From NCBI GenBank assembly GCA_026874595.1, contig CM049317.1, positions 59,292,118-59,356,117 on the forward strand: 64,000 nt of DNA, written 5' to 3'. This DNA comes from Sipunculus nudus. Lineage: Eukaryota > Annelida > Sipuncula > Golfingiida > Sipunculidae. Positions within the stretch are counted from its first letter, which is position 1. The number at the start of each line of letters is the position of its first letter. Both the position numbers and the translations under genes were made by a program. Positions 23,796 to 35,078 of the stretch are shown here, piece after piece. The notes under the pieces are model-generated. The model made no database searches, was not told where the DNA came from, and saw only the letters and a program-made list of their open reading frames with translations.

Positions 23796-24468
23796 TAAAC
23801 GTTAATAATTTAAACCTTTTTTCCTTGCCAAGCATAATGTTTTGCCTGTTTGCCTGTCTATTATTGCATCCTGATGCAAAATATTGTGTGAAAACAAATA
23901 TGCGGAAAACATGAGACACAGACCTGTTTTGATAACGAGGTGGAGCACCTTTTTTCCTTCAGACGATTTGATTGGAACTTCCGTTTTATTTTCCCGTTTT
24001 ACCAAAATAAACGCACAAATAACCCCGTCCGTCATGAAAGAACGTATTTATTTCCCCTTTCCAAGACCGGTGGACTTGATAAGAAAAAAACCTATTCATT
24101 GAATAGAATAACAACAAAATATACCAACGCTGCTTACCGCAACTTATTGGACCAGGCTTAAAACGTTTGACCTTTCAAGATATGATTACCTTCTGGACAT
24201 GATGCAAAATATGGATATTGAAGAATATTGCGTCTCCCTGACTCAGTGACCCTGACATCTGGTGAAACAATTTGGTACTGTTAATATATAAGTGAGTATG
24301 CCGGCGAAAGTGTGTGCTCTTTGAGTGCCATCAAACGGTGTACTATTTCCCCGGAAGGCTTCGTTCACGCCCAATCGACCTGCCAGTTGCGCTCTTTTGG
24401 TCGGAAGGTAGCGTTCACGCATAATTGACCTGTTAATCAATGTTCATACCTAACAATTAGTCCTGCAG

Positions 24469-24702
24469 AATTCATCTACTGCCTCATGCTATTTATAGTC
24501 CACTTCCTATTGGCCGTAAACCTAGGGATTAACAACTATCTGACGCAGCCAGCGGACTTCATAGCAAACATCTGGCGGGCGGTCAATACCTGTAGCGGGC
24601 CACGGTTGGATATGTCCCAGGAACAGAGCGTAGAATCGGCCGTCGATACTTCAGTGACGAGCTGGAAGCGAGAGGAACTGTGGGATACGCAGCGCCAGCC
24701 AG
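24469..24702 (+). CDS. Putative exon with signal-peptide or membrane segment
   Basis: The acceptor TCCTGCAG and donor CCAG|GTAGGT bound a phase 1-1 open exon with balanced codon use. From ATG 24486 it reads MLFIVHFLLAVNLGINNYL, a good signal peptide or anchor, followed by a polar region with one Cys (AVNTCSGPRL) and acidic/basic residues. No family is recognised. It may be the first coding exon of the small membrane protein whose span lies at 33454, or a separate gene. Confidence 0.5.
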
Positions 24703-24867
24703 GTAGGTCACCACACTATTGTAAATGTTACTCATGAACCCGTTGCATGTATTTTATTTTATGATTCACAGTGTCACCTTGGGGTTAATTATGTGTGCTC
24801 CTCGAGCTTTTTATTTTAACAAATTTTCGCCTCATTTTGTTCTTGGTACTCCGTATATGGTATGCAG

Positions 24868-24920
24868 GACAGGTCGGTCATTACACCATTTTTATCAACG
24901 GCTGCTATCTGCCTGGACTT
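24868..24920 (+). CDS. Putative exon following the 24.5-kb exon
   Basis: The acceptor GTATGCAG and strong donor ACTT|GTAAGT bound 53 bases. The phase-1 junction with 24702 makes Gly, giving QVGHYTIFINGCYLPGL, which ends in phase 0. The intervening intron is only 165 bases. The short length keeps confidence modest. Confidence 0.42.
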
Positions 24921-25545
24921 GTAAGTCTATATAAGGAACCTTAGGGTTAATTGTCGGTTTACCTCGCATAAAATTCACTTACAGTTTTTAGGCAGATCCA
25001 GGATTTTTTAAAGGGGAGGGTCACTCCCAGGAGGACTGAAAAAAAAAACTAAAAAAAGTCCTCTAGTCCGGGAAGAAGGGGATATCGTTGCAAAATTTGG
25101 TTTGAAACATTTAGAAGGTTGTTTCGGCTCCAAGGGGGGGGGGGGGTCAGGAACCCTTTAACCCAACCCCCAACCCCCCCCCCCCCCCCGCCACTGCAGT
25201 TGCACTTAGCTTTGGTTTTGGACATCTGTTCTTTCGTAAGCTGTCATGGTGGGTCGTAAAGCATGGTTGTAGAGTTATACCTATTTGCCATATGAAGTAA
25301 AATATCCAAGGACGCACTTGAAACGATAACAGAATAAGTTGGACGATTACAAGGCGACATACTGCTTGTGCTTTAGAGGGATACAGGATTATTACTCAGA
25401 AATCCAGTGTGATATACTTTCTCGTTTTTATTTCGAACCTGCAACCGCCGGCGTTTGGTTCCTGTACTCAACCAGCTTGGGCAACGGGATATTTTGTCTG
25501 CTTTACCAAAGTGAACAATCTGCTCCAGGGGATTTACACACAAAC

Positions 25546-25547
<2 letters not shown>

Positions 25548-25591
<44 letters not shown>
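25548..25591. repeat. (TA)n, left part of a split microsatellite
   Basis: About 22 TA units end directly at the left terminus of the hAT-like element. Confidence 0.95.
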
Positions 25592-25594
<3 letters not shown>

Positions 25595-26511
25595 GGCTGG
25601 GTATCGGTACGCCACTTCCGGTACAATACGTATTGCGATACAGTTAATTCGATACCGATACGTATTGACGATACGTTTCATTTTTCTTTGTATATCATTT
25701 CTTAATAAAAGCTCTGTTTCTTGTTTTATATGTTTTTTTTTTATTTTAACATACAACATATTTAGTATGCCATGCACTTAAGCAGCTTGAGCTTGATATT
25801 AAATAAATAAACAAACCAGTTGCTTTTAATTATAAAAATCTCTCTAATCAAGACTAGCAAAATCTCGATCTTCTTTGAGCTCTAGCGTCCCCCCCCCCCC
25901 CCCGCACAAACATATTTTATTGCATTTGGTGGGGAAGATCATTGGCTGTTTTTTTATGTCATGTAATTTCACAGTTTTGTATAATTCTGTGAATATGAAT
26001 CCCATTAGTCACTCTCCTGTTTGTACAGGATTTGTCCCAATGCTATAACCATTTATTTGACATCTGATGTCGAACGCGGGAGTTCCGAGTAACCTATTAC
26101 CGGCTGCGTAAATAAAAAATAGATATTAAATGACATATATATGGAAAGGATATATACATGAATGTACCTTGTTCCTAGTAGCAATATGTGATGTGAATCG
26201 ATTTAATTAATAAAGATAAACGTTATTATCATTCTCCTATTATCGTTCACATGCGCCTGCTTGTCATGGAAGTACTGACGTGCATGCGTATATACATTTA
26301 TTAACAAGTCTTAAAAGCCAAAGCAACAAATATATAGGCTGCAGTGCATTTAGATTTATAAATCGTCATGGTTATATGTAAAGTTAGAGTTAGAATGCAT
26401 TAAATTAGCAAGCAATCGATACGACCAATACAGCATGCAACGCATTTCGGTTATCGTATCGACGTCGTGTATCGATTCGTATCGATATATCGATATATTG
26501 ATACAGCCCTA
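25592..26511. mobile_element. Non-autonomous hAT-like transposon inserted in (TA)n
   Basis: The ends are TAGGGCTG (25592-25599) and its complement CAGCCCTA (26504-26511). Both inner ends continue into 'tatcg/cgata' rich subterminal sequence in inverted order. The flanks ATATATAT (25584-25591 and 26512-26519) form an 8-bp duplication, though in a TA tract this is not independent proof. TAGGGCTG-type ends with 8-bp duplications fit hAT elements. The 920-bp body has no transposase frame. Confidence 0.72.
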
Positions 26512-26518
26512 ATATATA

Positions 26519-26520
26519 TT

Positions 26521-26581
<61 letters not shown>
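26519..26581. repeat. (TA)n, right part of a split microsatellite
   Basis: After a short 'ttgag' interruption the TA tract continues for about 29 units. Confidence 0.95.
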
Positions 26582-26583
<2 letters not shown>

Positions 26584-27312
26584 AAAGATTGTGCATAAAT
26601 TGACGGACGGATATCGATGATAAAATATATACATTGGAGGAAACAAGAAGCAGAAGAAATAAGCGGCAAAATCAAGACACAAGCAGCTCGATATAATCTA
26701 AAAAGTCGTACCTGAACGCCATTTCAAATATGACCCGATTTGGTAGCACGCGTAGCTGAAATATCCAAAGCCAGATACTGTTCACGGGAAACCTGATCAA
26801 TGGCTTATTAAACATTTGTTTTTGCGGGACACCACAATACATTTCAGTTTTGTGAATATCACTAAATAAACAAACTGACTTAGTCAAGGTTTTAGTTAGA
26901 CCTTATTTACTCAATAAGTAATGAACAGATATGCCATTTTATAAAACATTGTTGCCAGAATTTTATACTCGCTGTAATATTTATCGATTGGAGATAGTCG
27001 GTCTGTTGTTCATGAATCCAGACCGGTAACCTCTATACCATTAGTCTGTCACAGGTTGACATGAACGCATAAAAGTATCAATAAACGAGAATAATGGAGA
27101 ACGGAGAAATAGGACCAGACTGACCAGCCAGTGGCAGACATAAACGTTACCAGTCTCATTGATAATCATTTTCTTCACGTACAAACTTGGCAGTGAACCT
27201 CGTTTGAAAAGTATGATAAAGCTGTATTATTGTTCGGGTATATGCTTATATGCGTAAAAAACTATTCATAAATATGATTTCGTAGCTGTGGTGTTTGCAT
27301 GTGTCCGTAAGC

Positions 27313-27313
<1 letters not shown>

Positions 27314-27383
<70 letters not shown>
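27314..27383. repeat. (TA)n microsatellite
   Basis: About 35 TA units, ending where family D repeat copy 2 begins. Confidence 0.95.
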
Positions 27384-27384
<1 letters not shown>

Positions 27385-27622
27385 TGGCGTTGCCACTACC
27401 CCATGGTGATATTGTCGAGTCGAGTCCACTTGGTATGAGTGTAATACATTTGCCTTTTATATTGTGTATTGTTAAAGTATATATGTATTTTTATATCATA
27501 TGTGTATACAACTGAAATGTTCACTGCACCAAGCACCCTATAAAAAAATCAACATTCTATGATGAATGGGCAAGCCGCATCCTGGTAAATTAACTTTGAA
27601 ATAAATGATAAAATAAATAAAC
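27384..27622 (+). repeat. Dispersed repeat, family D, copy 2
   Basis: Same orientation as 6985-7165, sharing 'gttgccactacc', 'ttgccttttat', 'aaatgttcactg' and 'catcctggtaaa', followed by a 'gaaataaatgataaaataaataa' type tail. Confidence 0.72.
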
Positions 27623-27882
27623 AACAAGGAACCTCTTAACTCTTTCCCCTGTTATGTTCCAGCATTGCACGTGTACAACGAAATATCCTATTGTGCCCCC
27701 GAGGACAAAAGTATCAGTGTCTGTCTTTCTCCCCGATACGCACAAATCATAATCTCGTAATCTCGTAAAGTCTCGGCTTTTCAAACCACGCCGTTATCTT
27801 CATTCAAACAACATTATCCTGAGGATCGGGTCGCATCCCGCAGAACAGTCTGTAGTGAATTTATAGTGTTGTACTTCTTCAG

Positions 27883-27889
<7 letters not shown>

Positions 27890-27959
<70 letters not shown>

Positions 27960-28013
27960 TATGTGCGTATATGCGAGGAAATGGCTGCAGGAGCAGCTTT
28001 CGCGTGTTAGTCG

Positions 28014-28054
<41 letters not shown>

Positions 28055-28111
28055 GCGTATGTGCGTATATGCGAGGAAATGGCTGCAGGAGCAGCTTTCG
28101 CGTGTTAGTCG
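27890..28111. repeat. (TA)n with exact 59-bp duplication
   Basis: A 59-bp unit starting 'atgcgtatgtgcg' and ending 'gtgttagtcg' occurs identically at 27955-28013 and 28053-28111, each copy preceded by (TA)n. The exact identity points to a recent tandem duplication of the unit with its microsatellite. Confidence 0.92.
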
Positions 28112-28734
28112 GCGTTAACTCCGGGATTCGATGTTAAATGGCGTCGGTCGACCATCTTGCATATACGCATATACCCGAACATGTATACACAGCTATTTTC
28201 AAGCATAAATGTATGTACACATAAAAAGAAACACAGCTTTACCGCATCATTAATATCGCTGGTGAAGTTGTATCGGGTGGACAAAATTCAATTAATATTT
28301 AATAATGACTAACAGGGACATACTTGAGTATTCCGGTGATTTTGCTCGGTTATTTCCCATTACTCGAGTAGTCTGACAAGTCGTATATATTAAGACATAA
28401 TCATTTAGGAATTTATAGTCATTCATTGGGATTAGAATTTGTTTCTTAGTAATGTAAACAAGATGTGATCATGCTTTTATGTTATAAAGCAACTACTCCT
28501 ATATCATAGCAGTTACAATTTTACACACGCTGGACACCCGGATTAAACTATTATAAATTTTGAACCAGGTTTACATAATATTTCATAGTAACTTATAAAT
28601 GGAAGCAGAGTGTACAATTCTATTTTCCAATATATTTCATTTCCAATATACATCATTAATACCACACTGACCAGGAAAAATAAACGGGAAAGATAAAGAA
28701 ACGATGCATGCCCATCGCACTCTCTAAAACAGGC

Positions 28735-29165
28735 TTGGTGCACGTTATCTCCAAAATATCGTCTGTGCCAGTATCTCCAAAATATCTTTAATGTCAATAT
28801 CACCCAAAATATCTTACGTGCGCATTTTATCCAAAATATCTTCCATATAGATTATCTCCAAAATATCTTCCGTGCACATTATCTCCGAAAATATCTTCCG
28901 TGCACATTATCTCAAAACATTAATTTTAAAACATCTTCAGTGCATGATTTCTCCAAAAATTATCTTCCTTGCAAATAATCTCCAAAACATCTTTCATGCA
29001 TAATATCTCCAAAAATATATTCCGTGCGAAATATCTTTTAACATACCTTTCTTGCACATTATCTCCAAAAATCTATCTTGTGCACATTCTCCAGAAACAT
29101 CTTCCGTGCACATTATCTCCAAAAATATCTTACGTGCACATTTTCTAAATTAACATCTTCCGTTT
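28735..29165. repeat. Minisatellite of about 30 bp, some 14 units
   Basis: The unit is approximately 'tatctccaaaatatcttc' followed by 'cgtgcacat'. Units vary by substitutions and small indels. The array is non-coding, with stops in each frame. Confidence 0.88.
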
Positions 29166-31370
29166 CTGTATCAGTTTTTGTTCATAAATGTTACGAGTCA
29201 ATGAAATAAGTTGCACATAGAAAAAAAAACGAATGGTCTGATAACATTATGTCACTGGTGAGTTAGTATATCCTTTATTTGTGTTATTTTTATTATTTTG
29301 ACTATTTTAACCAGTTCGACCACTATTTTAGTAGCTGTCGTTTTTTATATCGAATGAGTGACCAATCTTACCTGTATATTCATCACCTCCTATCCATAGG
29401 TGGAAATACTTGTTTTTATCATTTTTATCACCCTTCTTCTTCTTACAATTATTGTTCCAATTGTATTGTCAAATTTTATCATTGGTTGTCGTATGTCGGG
29501 TAAATGGTCTAGTTGTATATACCAATCTGATGTCTAATATACCATTCTGATATCTCGTACATGTATGCACCCCCCTAGGGTTTTTGTAGCCAAAAGTCCC
29601 CATATCGTTACCTTTCTAGCTTATTTATCAAAAGTTAAAAGTAAAATGCTAAGTCTTTGGTCATTAAAATGTTCCTCAGGTAGTTCATACTCCAGACATT
29701 TGACATTTATAGACGAGGTGCGCAATAAAATTTTAAAAACAACATAATAAGTTACGTTGAATTATGGCGTGAAGCCGAAACGTAGTCAGTTATATCACAC
29801 TTTTTCCCGTACCCATACACAATATGTGTAAATATGTACCTTGTCATTGAGTCACTTTGCAGGTGGTATCGAACAACCAGTAACTCGCTGTACGCTGTCC
29901 ACATATTTGTTGACCCTATAGTTCAAATAATTTTCGCATGGGCGTCCTAATCACCCGGACTTCCGGGTCCATCTGGAGCTTTATTTTGTTATGATTAAGC
30001 CACGAACCTCCAAGTGCCAGATGGAAACTTTCACTATGAAAATGGTTCGAGAAGGTACTAGAGAGAACCATGTGGATTCTTAAAAGAACCATCATTTTCT
30101 CTTTGTGTGCCCCATCACCAACAGAACATATATTCCACAATTTTATTCTAAACAGTATAAAGCAAAAGGGACAATGATCTAAAAACTTGTTTCCAAAATT
30201 TGCAATTTAACAATAAAAATATTGCCATAATAACATGTCTGTAAACCTACCACTGTCGAGTAGACAACAAACACTGTATATGCGGTGACAGAAAGAGTAC
30301 CGGCCCAAGATAAACACCACATTTGCCTTAATTAGATTGGACGAGGACCCTGGTATCGGTTACAGGGTTTCCTGAAAATCTACATCAAAGCAGATCCCTA
30401 TGTACCATTGCCCCCATTCCAGCTGTTACACATTAATGTTACTAAATACAATGTTATATAACGCTTCAATTTTGCTCCCGCTTCATCGGAACACAGTGGA
30501 AGTGTAATATGGCCTATTATTTAAAGGGACATAAGCAGGAGTAACATTATGGCTATTCTTTCACACTATCAGTTCAGTTTGGCTTTAGTCAAAAATTTCC
30601 CCAGCAAAACCACCCCTCATTGCCTCTTATGCGGCTGTTTAACACCTTGTTATGGGTCTGCGTTTCGGTAAACACAGTTCACGTGTGTCTGTTTGCCAAA
30701 ACAAGGACGTGTGACCATCCGATTGTGAGCCTTAACAAGCAGTGTTTTCAGCCAGCGGGAACATGTATTACATTTTTTTGGGTTAAGTCAGTCAGGGTAT
30801 CTCCTGATTGACGTGTTGTGTTTAATCAACATGTTTTATAGGTGATTGGGTCCCTTTAAAAAGAGTAACATGAATGCAACATCCACAAAAGAGTTACTGA
30901 AAAGACGAATTTTGGTTAAGTTGTACACGAGTGCACGGGAGGATCTGTATGAGAGTGACAGAAGCTTTGTAGGAGGTTTATTATTAGACGTAGGAAGAAA
31001 GCAGCAGCAGTGTGAAATGAGGGTTAAGAAATACCTGGAAGGGGGAGGATCATGAACTGATGCCAGAAATGTTTAAAAAGACGGAATAGCATATATAAGT
31101 AAATAAAGTGTGCAGCGCAAAACCATAACGTGACGGTAAGGAGAGACATTTTATTCAGATTCCATGAGCAGTAAACAGTTAAAATAGCGGTTCAAATGAA
31201 GATAGCGGATCAATCGACTTGAACAATTACAATTAATGAAGGTATAATTAGACCAAAATTACTTCTAAAAATATGACATTAGCTGCTAGGGAAAAAGCAG
31301 TGAAATAGATTCTTGGAAAGATTAATTGAAAAAGTCAAAATTGGACAGGGTTAAATGGTTCCATTATCAG

Positions 31371-31589
31371 CCATTTATAAATCTCCATGGAGCCTTGTTG
31401 GGACGACACGCCCCGCCCGGCTGTGTGTGCCAGGGTATCGATCTCAATCAACAGTATACATTCAGTGCGTGCTGCACCTCTTATTGTTACCTGGCGCTCC
31501 CATGCAACCGCTGCCGTCAGGAATATTTCATCTTCGGCTCGATCGATTCATCTGTCTCAGTCAGACAGACCACGTGCTCTGGGGCATAA
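31371..31589 (+). CDS. Possible Cys-rich terminal exon (unrecognised)
   Basis: An AG at 31370 opens a frame with GCVCQG, then YTFSACCTSYCYLALPCNRC, then TTCSGA and TAA. The region is GC-richer than its surroundings and three frames are open over it. It would accept the phase-0 donor at 24920. The acceptor lacks a convincing pyrimidine tract, and no family is recognised, so this may be chance. Confidence 0.22.
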   Translation, partial: PFINLHGALLGRHAPPGCVCQGIDLNQQYTFSACCTSYCYLALPCNRCRQEYFIFGSIDSSVSVRQTTCSGA

Positions 31590-31894
31590 CAGTGGCGCCT
31601 CATAAAAGTGTGATATTAACTAACAGCCGGGCATTATATAGAAACTGGTTTTGATGTAGAAGGATGTGGGAATTATTTAGGGACGCGTGCAGGCAGTATA
31701 ATTAAAAAACACTTTTACTGTGCTATTACGGGCGTTACAATAACTGTTCATTTTAAGTGTTATTGGTTTCTCTTCGATCTTTAACCATAAATCTATCATG
31801 TTACGCCCGATGAATTTTCCTAGCATTTCTCATTCATTCTTGGTATACACTATATTCTTTGGACTGACGTCACCCTCAATTCATTGCCTAATTC

Positions 31895-32165
31895 CTACTC
31901 TCGCTTCTTCTTGTCTGTTGATGCATTTCCTAGCTACGTCATTGCTTTTTGTCTACAGACACTTTTCCTTGGTACGTCATTGTTTCCTGGTATAAAGACA
32001 CATTTCCTCGCTACGTCATCGTTTCTTGTCTGCATACACCTTTCTTTTGCTACGTCATTTCTTCTTGTCTACAGACACATTGATTCCCTAGATACGTCAT
32101 TGTTTTCTTGTATAAAGACACATTTCGTTGCAACGTCATTTTTTCTTGTGTGCAGGCCCAATTTC
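31895..32165. repeat. Minisatellite of about 50 bp with TACGTCA in each unit
   Basis: About six units share 'cacattTCcT.GcTACGTCAttg.TTctTGTcTacag'-like order. The 135-codon open frame over it is a by-product of the repeat. TACGTCA or a close variant lies near 31934, 31973, 32014, 32050, 32093 and 32132. Confidence 0.8.
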
Positions 32166-32534
32166 CTCTGCCACGTGATTTTGATATGTAAATTCCGAAT
32201 GATTACTCATTTGTTAGACTTGAAAGATAATGTTTCATGTGCCTGTCGTTTGTTACATTTTCCATGTTTATTGCTCAAACCAGATACTTGAATATAGAAA
32301 TCATTAATAGTAGTAAATTATTAACATAGTAATCAATTACTGCAGTAGAAATATTCATACGATTTCATATTTTCACAGAAAATAAACTGCAGAATGAGCT
32401 TCAACCTTTTGATCAGCGACCATTCTTGATAATCAAGGCTGGATACCTGGTTATGATACGACAGAACCGCTAATATTTTACTGAATGACATTTATAGAAA
32501 AAAGTGCTACTAACTGCCAAACCGGAAGTGCGTC

Positions 32535-32646
32535 ATGGGAAGTGACGTTAACTTGACGACGCCCGTGCCCTGTGGGTCGTACCATGCTTCCACAGGGGAA
32601 TGTAGTAAAGGAAATATTAACATATGGGAGGATCCATATTTCATAG
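32535..32646 (+). CDS. Putative ectodomain exon of a small membrane protein
   Basis: The exon ends in phase 1 at TTCATAG|GTAAGT. From ATG 32535 it reads MGSDVNLTTPVPCGSYH, then STGECSKGN, then WEDPYFI, with one N-glycosylation site (NLT) and two Cys. The ATG could be the start (total 103 residues with the exons at 33454 and 36661). Alternatively the exon begins at 32529 after GGAAG, in phase 0, and receives the donor at 24920; a TACTAAC branch-like site lies about 15 bases before that AG. Confidence 0.5.
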
Positions 32647-32782
32647 GTAAGTGGTATTTATTGGTGACTGTGTGTTTCTAAATGATAGCGGTCAACATTT
32701 GATAACATTGATGCATTTTTAACGCATTATGCATTTTTCTTCATCTGTTGAATAAATTGATCACTGCGACTGTAATATTGTG

Positions 32783-33075
32783 TACAGTTTCAGTATACCC
32801 ATAATTTCGACATGGGTTTTTGACATCCAGATTTTAGTGTGTACACAAAATGGCATCCCCCATTACGGTTTCGAGTAAATAGGAGAAATAAACGTGTCAG
32901 GGTTTGATCAGGGAGCGGGGATGCGACGCCAAAGTACTACGAGGATTGCGTCCAGGCGAGAATCTATATATGCGGGGAGAGTTGGTGGCAAGACGACGTA
33001 TATCGGATATAAGTTTAGAGCGGAATAACTTTTTAACTACGCCCAAATCCTAAAATTATAGTAGGATTAACAAGT
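32783..33075 (+). repeat. Duplicated segment, family E, copy 1
   Basis: Matches 34513-34905 in the same orientation: 'tatacccataatttcgacat', 'ttttagtgtgtac.caaaatggca', 'gaggat.gcgtc.gg', 'ttggtggca', 'tatcgg', 'gtttaga.cggaataact'. Its ATG frame is broken by stops soon after the start. Confidence 0.8.
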
Positions 33076-33453
33076 TTCATTATCCTGTTAAAGTAATCAC
33101 ATATCATATGCATGTAATGTTCATAAGGAAATCTGGAAATGAAACACTGTTGATTCAGAGTAATATATATTTAACATTTGTGAACTGGCTTCCATGGGTT
33201 GATGTGATATGACAGAAAAAAATCTGCTTAAAACCAAATGACATATTGGAGGTGGCCTGGCATTGGGGACGATTACACCAGGATATTAGATGACAGGAAG
33301 CGAGTGTTACCGTCGAGTCACGTAGTACCAAACCGAAATGGAATTCTGTAGATATACATAGCCGAAGACAAGCATCGAGTGTGATATGTTTATAATTCAT
33401 GTTGACAATATTTCGTTGATGCACCTTTATTGGTAACAGCATATTTGTTTCAG

Positions 33454-33535
33454 GTGCTGTCGTGTGCTTCTGTCTGGGAGGACTACTGTTCCTGCTCGGG
33501 TTCGGTCGCCTGATCTGGTACCTGGCACAGCCAAA
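33454..33535 (+). CDS. Transmembrane exon of the small membrane protein
   Basis: The acceptor TGTTTCAG and donor CCAAA|GTAAGT bound an 82-base exon, phase 1 in and phase 2 out. It codes AVVCFCLGGLLFLLGFG, then RLIWYLAQP, one clear hydrophobic span. The polypyrimidine tract, strong donor and hydrophobic translation make this the best-supported exon of the gene. Confidence 0.68.
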
Positions 33536-34512
33536 GTAAGTCACATGACTGTCACATGACTGCGTATTATATGCATGTCCTCACGTGACTGTCGTGTTAT
33601 CGTGTCGTGTCTTGTTTTTGTTGCTAAACACACAGATGCTTTCCCAATCTACTTTTGAAGTAAACTTTTTCGAATACATCAGATGGTAACTGCATTTAAT
33701 ATGTAGACTACGTGTAATTAATGGAAATCCCGAATTCAAATTATAAAGGCGTTTCAATAAAACTTAATTGTAGTTTGCTTTTCTGACGAATAATAAAACT
33801 GATTGATTTGCAGATGCGAGTAAGTCTGCAGCTGTGGAAAACGTTAATAAAGACGATTTATATTCCATTCCGCCTTCAATTTGTAATAACGCAAATTTTC
33901 CATTTCTATAACTTTGATCGGGACTTTGGTTTCACCTTTCTCATCTTTTTTACCTACTGAATTGTGCTGTCGTTGTCTGTGCTATATTTAAAATACTTCC
34001 TTATCTACGGGCATGTTACTTGAAAATTTAAAATGGGTCCAGGTATTGTTTATCTGCACTGTAGCTCTGAAATAAATGATAGAAAAAATCCTTGGAATAA
34101 AATTCAGATAACATCTTATGTACAGTATTGAAAAGAGACGTTAAGATATGGGTATGATCAAAATATACATATAATTTTACTTATAAGAAGAATACACTTT
34201 AATGTACCATCTAATATTTGGTTGAATGTAAGCATGACCGTGACCGCATATATTTATTATTTGGTGGGCTGCATGGTGTGATGTTGCACTAGAATAGATT
34301 ACTAAATCCTTGGGGAAATTCATATAAATGAAGTCCCTTTTATGTGATAAGATGTTAAATTTCTGCAGATCTGCCCTCAATAATACATGACCACATCAAA
34401 ACATATGACATTTAATATGAAAAATAAATATCAGCATTAAATTGGGTACGTTATATTCTTAAGGATGCAATGCATAATCTACAGGAACCACCGACGCCTG
34501 ATTAATAGTACT

Positions 34513-34680
34513 AGCGGTATACCCATAATTTCGACATTCGACATGTGACATCCTAGTTTTAGTGTGTACGCAAAATGGCAGCCGCCAAAAGCGGTACCGA
34601 GAAACTAGGAGAAATTGACGTGTCACGTTTTGATAAGGACACGTGGAAGTACTGCGAGGATAGCGTCAGGGTGAAAATCC

Positions 34681-34749
<69 letters not shown>

Positions 34750-34905
34750 GTGGCAAAGGGGACATGTATCGGCTAGGTTTAGACCGGAATAACTCAGAGA
34801 GAGAGAGAGCTTGGTGGCAAAGGGGACATGTATCGGCTAGGTTTAGACCGGATTAACTTTTTTTTTACCGAGAACAAATCCCAAATAGTAGTAGGATAAA
34901 AACAG
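34513..34905 (+). repeat. Duplicated segment, family E, copy 2, with (GA)n expansion
   Basis: This copy retains an open frame from ATG 34575 (MAAAKSGTEKLGEIDVSRF) that runs into Arg-Glu repeats encoded by (GA)n at 34684-34744. Its 3' part is itself duplicated ('ggtggcaaaggggacatg' at about 34749 and 34812). I recognise no protein family. Confidence 0.75.
34684..34744. repeat. (GA)n microsatellite
   Basis: About 30 GA units inside the duplicated segment. Confidence 0.96.
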
Positions 34906-35078
34906 AAACTGCCACTCAATAAAAATAGATTATGAGAAGCATATCCAAACCACAGTGAATAAATATAGAACAGACACTACCCACAAAGCTATGCTGTATC
35001 AAAATTTATGTAAACTTGTGATAAAATTTTAAGTCCTTCAGCACTTTGTTGACACCGCCTGTTTGAACTACTTTTCAG

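Larger units (their letters stand above)
22606..24468. other. Intergenic region between lectin gene and next exons
   Basis: Contains purine-rich GAGA sequence (22735-22845), a (TA)n tract (23739-23793) and a small imperfect tandem pair around 24350-24430 ('cgttcacgc..aat.gacctg'). No exon was recognised. Confidence 0.6.
24921..32528. other. Repeat-rich intron or intergenic DNA
   Basis: This 7.6 kb holds two poly-C/G runs (25134-25190, 25886-25902), an hAT-like element (25592-26511) within (TA)n, more (TA)n blocks, a duplicated 59-bp unit, a 30-bp minisatellite (28735-29165) and a 50-bp minisatellite (31900-32160). Two open segments with several Cys (about 30668-30800 and 31371-31589) are possible exons, listed with low confidence where useful. 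Confidence 0.6.
33536..35078 (+). other. Intron after the transmembrane exon
   Basis: Holds family E copy 2 with a (GA)n tract. No other exon was recognised in this part. Confidence 0.55.

Noticed and set aside
25373-28108. Frames rich in alternating Tyr and Ile on both strands
   Set aside because: They are translations of (TA)n tracts, which are open in several frames on both strands.
28735-29165. CRISPR-like array
   Set aside because: There are no constant repeats with unique spacers; the units are adjacent and diverged, and the genome is animal.
30620-30811. Frame with four or five Cys starting MPLMRLFNTLLWVCV
   Set aside because: It has signal-like hydrophobicity but no convincing donor or partner exon.
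31884-32291. 135-codon frame with repeated motifs, looking like a repeat protein
   Set aside because: The periodicity is that of the 50-bp minisatellite; unit length is not kept as a multiple of three along the array, and no splice sites or signal support it.
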